64,000 nt of DNA from Bacteroidales bacterium. GTDB taxonomy: Bacteria; Bacteroidota; Bacteroidia; Bacteroidales; UBA932. Below the pieces are notes generated by a model. It saw only the letters and a list, made by a program, of their open reading frames with translations, was not told the origin of the DNA and did not search any database. Positions within the stretch are counted from its first letter, which is position 1, and each line of letters begins with the position of its first letter. The stretch is from positions 94,205 to 158,204 of the forward strand of contig JAFYEZ010000037.1 in the NCBI GenBank assembly GCA_017544005.1, read 5' to 3'. A program made the translations under genes and the position numbers. Below are positions 55,634 through 62,713 of this stretch, piece by piece.

Positions 55634-56578
55634 ATGAAAGCACTTAATACCATTTTTTTGTACGCTTTGCTGATGGTTCTTTCTGGATGTGCGGATAATG
55701 CTGAGCCAGACTCCGGACACGAAGGGCTGGTACCTTTTGGTGCTTATCATCTCGATTGGAGCGCCGGGTTTGCGTCGACTCCATCGTTTCACATCAATGT
55801 TTATACGCAGAATCTGATCGATTATAGCACAATTACTTATGACGGTTCTTTTTGGCGCAACTGGTGCAGTGCCGGCTGGATGGAAAGCGACAGCCAGCTG
55901 ATGGAGTGCGTTGTTTCAAAGGAGAACCTTCATATTGGATTCGCGCCGGAAGAAGGACGGGCTCCTGGCTATGAGGGCGGAAAAGATCTTGCTCGGGTAC
56001 TCAGAATTCTGAATAATACATATGTTCAAAAAATCAAACCGTTTATACCTTACGCGGAGGTACACTATGGATCGGCCTTTTCTACGTGTAAAACAAGAGG
56101 CGAAATAGTGATTACGGCAGATAAAACACTTTTTGGAATCGCACCTGGTGAAAACCTTAGTGAACGATTTGTGATAACAAGTGCCGACCCACAATTCCGC
56201 GCCTACTTCCCATCGTTCGACGTGATTGACACAGATCAATCCTGTTTGGGCCTTTCGGCAAAAGCTTTTTTTGTGGCAGATATGGCGCTCTGCCATATGA
56301 GGCAGAACTCCGGCCTGTATGAAATAGCTTTCTCTGAAATACCCTCAGAGGACTACGAAGAAATCACTTTTACCATCAATCTTCCCGTCTCTACATATAA
56401 TAATTGTTATGAATGGCTGAAGTCGGGACGAGATATCTTGTCCCTGGATGGTGAAAGTCTAGTGATGAGTGGTGTGACAACCGTTTATTTTGGGAAAACG
56501 GCCCAGGAAAACTGGCACTTGAATAAAGTGGAAAGGATGAAAGGCTCGTTTAACCGAGATCGTATTGAATACTGGTAA
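55634..56578 (+). CDS. Unknown lipoprotein downstream of C10 protease
   Basis: 314 residues. Lipobox LLMVLSGC. The mature part is beta-rich with several Cys and Trp residues (WRNWCSAGWMESDSQL) and a central region ENLSERFVITSADPQFRAYFPSFDVIDTD. I recognise no domain. Proximity to the protease suggests it is a partner, substrate or inhibitor, but there is no direct evidence. Followed by a hairpin at 56622. Confidence 0.65.
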   Translation: MKALNTIFLYALLMVLSGCADNAEPDSGHEGLVPFGAYHLDWSAGFASTPSFHINVYTQNLIDYSTITYDGSFWRNWCSAGWMESDSQLMECVVSKENLHIGFAPEEGRAPGYEGGKDLARVLRILNNTYVQKIKPFIPYAEVHYGSAFSTCKTRGEIVITADKTLFGIAPGENLSERFVITSADPQFRAYFPSFDVIDTDQSCLGLSAKAFFVADMALCHMRQNSGLYEIAFSEIPSEDYEEITFTINLPVSTYNNCYEWLKSGRDILSLDGESLVMSGVTTVYFGKTAQENWHLNKVERMKGSFNRDRIEYW

Positions 56579-56621
56579 AAATGCCTTGGCGGCTAATGGG
56601 TTATACCATAGCTGGTTATGC

Positions 56622-56656
56622 AAAGTGCTGGTACCCGTTTTGAGTACCAGCGCTTT
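56622..56656 (+). terminator. Hairpin terminator after the protease island
   Basis: 13-bp stem AAAGTGCTGGTAC / GTACCAGCGCTTT (one T-G wobble) with a 9-base loop. There is no long T-tract, so it could be weak or serve as a boundary. Confidence 0.55.
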
Positions 56657-56704
56657 ATGTAATCGACAGAGCGACAGGCAGTTGGGCGCCAAACCCTACC
56701 GGGC

Positions 56705-57055
56705 TTAATCGTCGGCGGTGACGCGCTTGACGCGTTTCTTGATGCCGTTCCAGAGGTCGACCAGCTCATCCTCGATTTTGCCTTCCGTGCGGACGCCCTT
56801 CTCGAGGCGTTCGTATTTTTTGCGGCACTCGGGGCTGCAGAAGACCTGTTCGGGGTTGGCCTTGACGAAGGTCGTGTCGCAGATGGGGCAGGTGAGGGTG
56901 GCGCCCACGGGAGCCTGCCGGTTGATGTCCACCACCCGCTCGTACTTGTTCCACAGCTTTTTGACGGCGGATTCGCGGGTGACGCCTTTGTAGATGGCCA
57001 GACCGATCAGCAGGACGACTGCGGTCCACAGGATACTGGAGAGGATCTTTTTCAT
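56705..57055 (-). CDS. Small membrane-anchored zinc-ribbon protein
   Basis: 116 residues from the ATG at 57055. An N-terminal hydrophobic anchor (ILSSILWTAVVLLIGLAIY) precedes a zinc-ribbon-like motif CPICDTTF...FCSPECRKKYE (CxxC and FCSxxC) and a charged helical tail (KIEDELVDLWNGIKKRVKRV). Cytoplasmic location of the ribbon is likely but unproved. Function unknown. It is divergent from the large outer-membrane gene; its -7 box is at 57085-57092. Confidence 0.75.
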   Translation of the reverse strand: MKKILSSILWTAVVLLIGLAIYKGVTRESAVKKLWNKYERVVDINRQAPVGATLTCPICDTTFVKANPEQVFCSPECRKKYERLEKGVRTEGKIEDELVDLWNGIKKRVKRVTADD

Positions 57056-57084
57056 AGCGGCAGGGGTTTTGCGGGATGCTTCTG

Positions 57085-57092
57085 CAAAAATA
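57085..57092 (-). promoter_or_regulatory. -7 box TATTTTTG of the zinc-ribbon gene
   Basis: Minus-strand consensus, 29 bases before the ATG at 57055. It faces a plus-strand box at 57106, only 13 bases apart. Confidence 0.55.
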
Positions 57093-57105
57093 AAACTATT
57101 TCGCG

Positions 57106-57113
57106 TATCTTTG
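57106..57113 (+). promoter_or_regulatory. -7 box TATCTTTG of the large outer-membrane protein gene
   Basis: Exact consensus, 6 bases before the ATG at 57120; probably leaderless. Confidence 0.6.
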
Positions 57114-57119
57114 CAAACT

Positions 57120-60100
57120 ATGCGCAAGGAATCGCTCCACAACGGATTGCGGCGGGCTTTTGGGGCCCTCTTCCTGCTGCTTATTGCAGCGGCCCCGCTC
57201 CGTGCGCAGTATGAAAGTTTCGGCACCGAGCCGCTCCGGATTCAGTGGCAGCAGATCAAAGGCGCCAACTACGATGTCATCTATCCGCAGGGGATGGATT
57301 CCCTGGCGCGCCGCTACCTCTATCTGTTCGAGGCTTCGCGCAACCAGGCGGGCGACCTGATGCGGATCGAGGTGCCAAAGGTGCCGCTGATCCTGCATCC
57401 GTACGCCCTCTCGCCGGTCAGCAGTCCGGCCTGGGCTCCCAAGCGGCTGGAGCTTTTCACCACCCCCACCGGCGCAGAGCACTTCGCGCTGAACCACGAG
57501 CGCTACCTGGCCCTGCGCAACAACGTCCGGCTGGCCTTCATGGGGCATTATGAGAGCTACGCGTTCAACGTGCTGAAGTATGTCTATGGCCAGCAGTCGG
57601 TTGCCTTTGGCGTCGGCTTCAAGCCCACCGTCTGGCAGGCGCTCTCTTCCGCCGATTCGTTCGTATCGGACATGACCCTTTCCGGGCCGGGCCGCAATGC
57701 GGAATACCTGATGTTCTGGCGGGCCGCCTTCGTGACGGGCGACTGGCGCCTCTACGACCACTGGCACTTCGGCTCCTACCAGCGGTATATGCCGGACGAC
57801 AAGTCGATGGGCTACCTGCTGGTGTCGGATATCCGCCTCTTTGACGACCGCTACTACGGTGTCGGCGATGCCACCACCATCCAGATGCGCGACTGGTGGG
57901 ACATCTTCGGCGTCTGGAACCGAAGTTTCCTGGAGGCCACCGGCCGCACGGTGCGCAAGCACTGGCGCAACGTGGCCTGCAACTACGCCCCGCTATGGTA
58001 CGACCAGGACCTGCAGCGCGCCCCTTTCACCCCGAACGCGCCGCTGCTCGAGGTCCCGAAGATCTATACCGAATACCATGACCTCGCCCCGACTTCCGCC
58101 GGCCTCTTTGCCACGCAGCGGGGCTACAACCACGCAAACCGGCTCGTCCGGCTGGATGAAGCGGGCGGCGTGCACCGCCAGCGGGCCTTTTCCCGGCAGG
58201 CCAGCCGGATCGTGACGGACGGCGTGACCCTCTACTGGTCTGAAATCGTACCGGATGCCCGTTATGAGCTGATGGAGTACTCCGTGCTGCGCAGCTACAA
58301 CACGGAGTCGCATAAAACCCGCACGCTGACGCGTCGTACGCGGCTTTTTAACCCTTCTGTTACGCCGGAAGGTGGACAGCTCTGGGCGGTGGAACAGCTG
58401 CCGGAAGGCGGTTCGGCCGCCGTGTTGGTGGATGCCGCTACGGGGCGTGAGCGTTCCCGTCTGGCTGCTCCGCAGGGATGCCGCCTGGTGGAGGTGCTGC
58501 AGGTGGACGACTGGCTTTATGCCACGGGTATCACGGAGGCGGGAATGGCCCTGCTGAAGATCGCCCCCGCGGCGGGTGAAGGCACTTGCGCCGATGATGA
58601 TTCCGCCTTCGGCTCCGGCCTCTGGCAGACCTGTATCGCCCCGCAGAACAGCTATCTGCAGCAGCTCTCGCGCCTGGGCGATGACCTTTGTTTTGTCTCA
58701 GACCAGGATGGTGTCAACAGTATCTATCGCTATGAGACTTCCGACGGCCGGGTGACCGAGATTGTCCACTCTCGTTTCGGCGCCTTCCATCCGGTGGAAT
58801 CCGACGGCGCCCTCTACTACTCCGACTACGGCGTGAAGGGTCACCGGCCCGTCCGCACGCCGCTCGGTGCGCTCTCCGCGCGTCCGGCAACCCTCTCCGG
58901 CGACCGTGCCGGCGCCTTCGCGATTGCCGACCGCGAGGCGGCCCAGGCCGCCGCGCCCCTCGCTGCCGCCGCCCTCTCTCCGGAAGAGGATGCCGCCCTG
59001 CGCGCCGCCATCGACACCCTCACCGGGCAGCCCTACCGCCGTGGCGCGAACCTCTTCAAACTGCACTCCTGGGCGCCGTTCTACGCTTCGGTCTCCCGCG
59101 CGATGGCCTCCAAGTTCGAGCCCATCTACCAGTTGATCAATCCCGGTTTTACGCTGCTCTCGCAGAATGAGTTGGGCACGATGGTGGCCACGATGGGCTA
59201 CGGCTGGCACTATGCCCGCTTCCAGAAGGGGAGTCCCCGCCACAGCTTCCATTCCGCCCATTTCTCGATGACTTACAGCGGGTTGTATCCGGTCTTCGAC
59301 TTCAATGTGGATTTCAACGACCGCTACTGCAATGACATTAAGCTCGGAGGCGATCCCGTTACCCTCACGCCCGGTGCACCCCCGGCCGATTTCAATACCA
59401 CCCGTCCTTCGCTGGATATCTCGCTGCGGACGTCGATTCCCTGGAACTTCAGCCGCGGAGGCTGGCAGCGGGGGCTCACGCCGGAGCTGACGCTCTACTT
59501 CAGCAACGAGCGCATCGAGGATGTCGGGCGTCACCACGATATGCCGCTACTGGGCTGGACTGCCGGTCTTTCCGGCTATACCCGGTTGGAAAAGGCGCGG
59601 CGCCATCTCTCGCCCCGGTTGGGTCTGGGCGGTGCGGTGCGTTATTCCGAGGCGGCCTGGGTTCCGGGCGATCCCGCCTACAGCCGGGTGCTGAGTGCGC
59701 GGCTCTATGGCTGGCTCCCGGGCATTCTGCCTTCGCACAGCCTGCGGATCGACACGCAGGGATGGCGCGATTTCGGTCTTTACAACAGCACCTCGGCCAT
59801 CGGTGGCGTGGACCGGCTGCGGCCCCGCTTCCCGCGCGGCTATGAATCGGCCCTGGCCAAGACGCTGGACCTCGAAGGGGTGGCCACCGCCTCGCTCGAC
59901 TACGGTTTCACCATTCCGCTGGGCGACATTACCTGGCCGTGGCTCTACTACCTGATGCGGCTGCAGGTGGTGCCCTTCGCGGATGTGGCCGTCTCGAATT
60001 CGGTGGTGCCGCTGCCCGCCGGCGCCGTGCTGAGCGACAGCGCCCCGCGCCTCAATCAGTGGACTGCGATGCGCGCCGCGGGCGGTCTTCCTACGGAGAC

Positions 60101-60371
60101 CCTCTACGGCTACCGGCAACTGTTTGGCTCCTTCGGCGCGGACATCCTGGTTAACGCCCACTTCTTCCGCATCGGCGCCGAACTCAACCTGGGCGTCCGC
60201 GTGGCCTTCCCCTACAACGCCGCTCCCTCCGCCACGACGGCCGGTACCTCGTCGCCCGCGTACGCCGGACCCGGCTCTGCGAGCGGCGCCGGTCCCGGCT
60301 CCTATCCGCTCGGCGGCACCGGCGGCTTCCGCGCCCCCGCCATCTCCTTCATCCTCTCCAACAACCTCTAA
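57120..60371 (+). CDS. Large outer-membrane protein with beta-propeller-like and barrel parts
   Basis: 1083 residues from the ATG at 57120 (MRKESLHNGLRRAFG; signal peptide LFLLLIAAAPLRA-Q). The N-terminal portion (about 40-230) carries conserved IQWQQIKGANYDVIYPQGMDSLARRYLYLFE and looks peptidase-like; the central part is propeller-like (PD40/TolB-type repeats, e.g. ITDGVTLYWSEIVPDARYELMEYSVL, FNPSVTPEGGQLWAVEQL). The C-terminal region is a barrel, ending ISFILSNNL. An Ala-rich stretch (near 600-625) and a Gly/Pro/Ser-rich loop near 1040-1060 are unusual. Function unknown; perhaps a cell-surface assembly protein. Confidence 0.75.
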   Translation: MRKESLHNGLRRAFGALFLLLIAAAPLRAQYESFGTEPLRIQWQQIKGANYDVIYPQGMDSLARRYLYLFEASRNQAGDLMRIEVPKVPLILHPYALSPVSSPAWAPKRLELFTTPTGAEHFALNHERYLALRNNVRLAFMGHYESYAFNVLKYVYGQQSVAFGVGFKPTVWQALSSADSFVSDMTLSGPGRNAEYLMFWRAAFVTGDWRLYDHWHFGSYQRYMPDDKSMGYLLVSDIRLFDDRYYGVGDATTIQMRDWWDIFGVWNRSFLEATGRTVRKHWRNVACNYAPLWYDQDLQRAPFTPNAPLLEVPKIYTEYHDLAPTSAGLFATQRGYNHANRLVRLDEAGGVHRQRAFSRQASRIVTDGVTLYWSEIVPDARYELMEYSVLRSYNTESHKTRTLTRRTRLFNPSVTPEGGQLWAVEQLPEGGSAAVLVDAATGRERSRLAAPQGCRLVEVLQVDDWLYATGITEAGMALLKIAPAAGEGTCADDDSAFGSGLWQTCIAPQNSYLQQLSRLGDDLCFVSDQDGVNSIYRYETSDGRVTEIVHSRFGAFHPVESDGALYYSDYGVKGHRPVRTPLGALSARPATLSGDRAGAFAIADREAAQAAAPLAAAALSPEEDAALRAAIDTLTGQPYRRGANLFKLHSWAPFYASVSRAMASKFEPIYQLINPGFTLLSQNELGTMVATMGYGWHYARFQKGSPRHSFHSAHFSMTYSGLYPVFDFNVDFNDRYCNDIKLGGDPVTLTPGAPPADFNTTRPSLDISLRTSIPWNFSRGGWQRGLTPELTLYFSNERIEDVGRHHDMPLLGWTAGLSGYTRLEKARRHLSPRLGLGGAVRYSEAAWVPGDPAYSRVLSARLYGWLPGILPSHSLRIDTQGWRDFGLYNSTSAIGGVDRLRPRFPRGYESALAKTLDLEGVATASLDYGFTIPLGDITWPWLYYLMRLQVVPFADVAVSNSVVPLPAGAVLSDSAPRLNQWTAMRAAGGLPTETLYGYRQLFGSFGADILVNAHFFRIGAELNLGVRVAFPYNAAPSATTAGTSSPAYAGPGSASGAGPGSYPLGGTGGFRAPAISFILSNNL

Positions 60372-60404
60372 GGCCTCTCCGGCCTGCTCAACAGTTTTCA
60401 GGTG

Positions 60405-60558
60405 GGGTTTCGCCAAAACCGTGCAAGCTGACCCTCGTTCCAGGGGTCTGCGGGGCATATCGCCCTGCACGGGTCCCCGAAATCGGCCACCCGTTCAGCC
60501 CAACCCCCGCTACAGCACTCTCCAGCGCCCCTCGCCCTGCACGGTTTTGGCGAAACCC
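60405..60558. repeat. Palindromic modular repeat, copy B
   Basis: A 154-base element bounded by perfect 21-bp inverted ends (60405-60425 and 60538-60558, each arm containing CGCCAAAACCGTGCA or its complement). It keeps the CCCGAAATCGGCC core and two modules resembling copy A (35210-35351): ACCCTCGTTC...GGGCATATCGCCCTGCACGG and a second, more divergent one. It lies in the gap after a convergent stop. Confidence 0.85.
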
Positions 60559-60585
60559 TGCAACCCGGGCGAACTTCAGCGGAGT

Positions 60586-60672
60586 GCTGCCAGCGTCCCG
60601 TTTCCGGGGACGCGAGGAGCATTTTGGGCCGTTTTTGCTACCATCGTCCCTGTTTTGGGGACGCGAGGAGCA
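60586..60672. repeat. Two 36-bp direct repeats with hairpin potential
   Basis: 60586-60621 and 60637-60672, 15 bases apart. Both read GCTxCCAxCGTCCC, a variable 6-base centre, then GGGGACGCGAGGAGCA, and each folds as GTCCC...GGGAC. Part of the 394-base gap 60372-60765, which holds repeat B, these units and otherwise no gene I can support. Confidence 0.7.
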
Positions 60673-60765
60673 CCCTACCGAGAATCGAGGAGTGGGGGAA
60701 TGGAAGTCGCTGTTGTTGAAGGAGGTACCAGGGGGGGAGAAAACCACCCTCACCCTGCTTCCGTG

Positions 60766-61770
60766 TCAGCGGATTACCCAGGCGTTGGCCACGGGGCGTT
60801 CGCCGTCGGCGTCGAAGCGACGGTTGTCGCAGGGGTGATTGACGACGGCACCCGAGACGACCATCGTGGAGGAGCCGCCGCCGTCGAGGTTGATGGCGTC
60901 CCGGCAGCCCAGCCAAATCATAACTTGTTGCAGTTCAGCCATCGAGAGGCCGGCGGCCTTGGTGTTACGGCCATCGGCTACCACAAAAATCAGCGTGCCG
61001 TCCCTCCGGATTCCGAAGGCCGTGCGGGGATGGCGGTTCGAATTGAACTTGAAAGGATGAAGGTCGCTGCGGACGCCGTCGAGCAGGAGCATCGGCCCGG
61101 CGGTCAGGATGGTCTCGCCGGCGAGCGATTCCTCATAGGTCCGCTCCGGCCCGAATCCGGTGACCACCGAAAAGCGACCCTCGGAAACGACGATTGCACC
61201 GCTTCGCTGCGGATCCCGACGGAAGTTTTCGACCGGCGCATTCTCGCTGACGATCACGTTGTTGATTCGGGAGAAGGTGGATCCACCGTAGGGAGCTTTC
61301 ATGTGGAAGAACGAGCCGTTGACCGCAGCCAGCGCCGGAGTCGAAACCTTCCCGGAGGCCGGGACCGGCGTTGTCACTGTCCCGGCAGCCAGTTCCGAGG
61401 TCAGGGCGAGCGTTCCGGCCGGGGCTGCCACCAGGGCGCATTCCCGCGCCGGGGAGACGATCAGCACCGAAAGAAACTGGTTGGAGCCGAACAGGGTATC
61501 CCGCCCGGCAAAAGCGCATTGCCGCAGTATGATGCCCTCTGCTACAGGGGTTTCCTGCCATGCGGCGCGAGAGAAAGCCTCGCCTTCGCCGCCGGAAGCC
61601 GAAGCATCCGTAGATAAAGATATCGATACGCCAGCGTCAGCGTTTGCCGTCGCGTCACTCGCCGCAGCCCACGCCGCAGCGCCCGCAGCCGCAGCGCCTG
61701 TAGCCGCACCGGTGGTACCCCATGCCAGGAGCGCCGCCAGCGCCAAGAAATAGAACCGTCTTTTCATCAT
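60766..61770 (-). CDS. Phosphodiester glycosidase (NAGPA/DUF2233 family), secreted
   Basis: 334 residues. Signal peptide (FYFLALAALLAWGTTGA) followed by an Ala-rich low-complexity stretch. NAGPA domain: LAAVNGSFFHM (NGxFF), AFGIRRDGTLIFVVADGR, MIWLGCRDAINLDGGGSSTM (LDGGGSS). The domain hydrolyses GlcNAc-phosphodiester linkages in eukaryotes; in bacteria it is found in cell-wall and capsule-related proteins. The -7 box TAACTTTG at 61775-61782 is 4 bases before ATG ATG. Convergent with the large outer-membrane gene across the repeat-rich gap. Confidence 0.88.
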   Translation of the reverse strand: MMKRRFYFLALAALLAWGTTGAATGAAAAGAAAWAAASDATANADAGVSISLSTDASASGGEGEAFSRAAWQETPVAEGIILRQCAFAGRDTLFGSNQFLSVLIVSPARECALVAAPAGTLALTSELAAGTVTTPVPASGKVSTPALAAVNGSFFHMKAPYGGSTFSRINNVIVSENAPVENFRRDPQRSGAIVVSEGRFSVVTGFGPERTYEESLAGETILTAGPMLLLDGVRSDLHPFKFNSNRHPRTAFGIRRDGTLIFVVADGRNTKAAGLSMAELQQVMIWLGCRDAINLDGGGSSTMVVSGAVVNHPCDNRRFDADGERPVANAWVIR

Positions 61771-61774
61771 GATA

Positions 61775-61782
61775 CAAAGTTA
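61775..61782 (-). promoter_or_regulatory. -7 box TAACTTTG of the phosphodiester glycosidase gene
   Basis: Minus-strand consensus, 4 bases before the start codon at 61770; leaderless mRNA likely. Confidence 0.6.
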
Positions 61783-61818
61783 CGAAAAACGAATTCTCGG
61801 CAATTCATAAAAAGTTAC

Positions 61819-61826
61819 TAACTTTG
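61819..61826 (+). promoter_or_regulatory. -7 box TAACTTTG of the tRNA-Gln gene
   Basis: Exact consensus, 9 bases before the first base of the tRNA. Confidence 0.65.
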
Positions 61827-61835
61827 TCCTTCTAT

Positions 61836-61906
61836 TGAGATATGGTGTAATGGCAGCACTAGAGATTTTGGTTCTCCCAGTCCAGGTTCGAATCCTGGTA
61901 TCTCAA
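61836..61906 (+). tRNA. tRNA-Gln (anticodon TTG)
   Basis: 71 bases. Acceptor stem TGAGATA pairs with TATCTCA; T arm CCAGG-TTCGAAT-CCTGG; anticodon loop TTTTGGT giving TTG, read as Gln (CAA); anticodon stem has one A-C mismatch at its base. Discriminator A; CCA is not encoded. No second tRNA is next to it. Confidence 0.93.
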
Positions 61907-62073
61907 CAGAATAACAACTAAACCGCACGATTTTGGAACCTCCGAGTTGCAATTCCCACTCCCGCGACGGCAGACCCGATCTGCCGCCCCGATCGTGCTG
62001 TGACCCCACAACGAATCAACGCCGGGCCGCCGTGCTGCAAAAGCAGGGCTACCGGGCTATTTTATAACCATTT
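61907..62073. other. Intergenic gap with nested inverted repeats
   Basis: 167 bases between tRNA-Gln and the phosphopantetheinyl transferase. An outer pair GCACGAT / ATCGTGC encloses a 7-bp stem CGGCAGA-CCCGA-TCTGCCG. No gene visible; the structure may be a tRNA 3' boundary or promoter region. Confidence 0.5.
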
Positions 62074-62712
62074 ATGGCACTATACCTAACCAAAGAACTC
62101 GACAACGGCGCCAAAATTTACGTTTGGCACATTACGGAGTCCGAACAGGAACTGCGGGAAAACACGTCCATCCCGGACGATGAACTCGAAGAACTGACGT
62201 TCCTCAAAAGCGAAGCCCGCCGGAAGGAGAAACTGGCGGAGCGGGCCCTGCTCAACACGATTTTCGATGACGAGCGGGTCTATCTGGGCCACCACGACAA
62301 CGGCAAGCCCTATCTCCAAAACCTGGCCACCGAGATCAGCATCTCGCACACCAACGACTATGTGGCCATCATCCTGCATCCCGACGAGGACCTGGGCATC
62401 GATATCGAGCGCCTGGACCGCGACTTCTCCGCCGTGGAGAAGAAAGCCCTCTCGGAAGATGAGCTGGAGGACCTCTCCGAGCGCCACCGCAGCCTGCAGC
62501 TGGCCATCTACTGGTGCGCCAAAGAGGCCATCTACAAGCGCATGTCCATCAACGGCGTGGACTTCGCCGAGCAGATCGAGGTGGAAAAATTCAACCCGCA
62601 CGACGAGGGCGAAATCGACGCCACCTTCTACTACAAGGACGGCACCGAAGAAGAATTCGAACTGGAATACATGACTTTTGACAACCACGTAATGGTTTGG
62701 GTGGTAGGTTAA
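62074..62712 (+). CDS. 4'-phosphopantetheinyl transferase superfamily protein (Sfp-like)
   Basis: Transfers phosphopantetheine from CoA to a carrier protein Ser. 212 residues. Motifs: [33 protein letters not shown] (metal-binding Asp), and [11 protein letters not shown] (catalytic Glu/Lys). The C-terminal segment after 165 differs from typical Sfp. Target carrier is not in the window. tyrS starts one base after its stop (TTAATATG). Confidence 0.92.
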   Translation: MALYLTKELDNGAKIYVWHITESEQELRENTSIPDDELEELTFLKSEARRKEKLAERALLNTIFDDERVYLGHHDNGKPYLQNLATEISISHTNDYVAIILHPDEDLGIDIERLDRDFSAVEKKALSEDELEDLSERHRSLQLAIYWCAKEAIYKRMSINGVDFAEQIEVEKFNPHDEGEIDATFYYKDGTEEEFELEYMTFDNHVMVWVVG

Positions 62713-62713
62713 T

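Noticed and set aside
56994-57119. N-terminal extension of the large outer-membrane protein
   Set aside because: Contains the promoter box and the divergent gene; the ATG at 57120 gives a signal peptide.
60586-60672. Short CRISPR array
   Set aside because: Only two repeats with a 15-base spacer, repeats contain a variable centre, and no cas genes are nearby.
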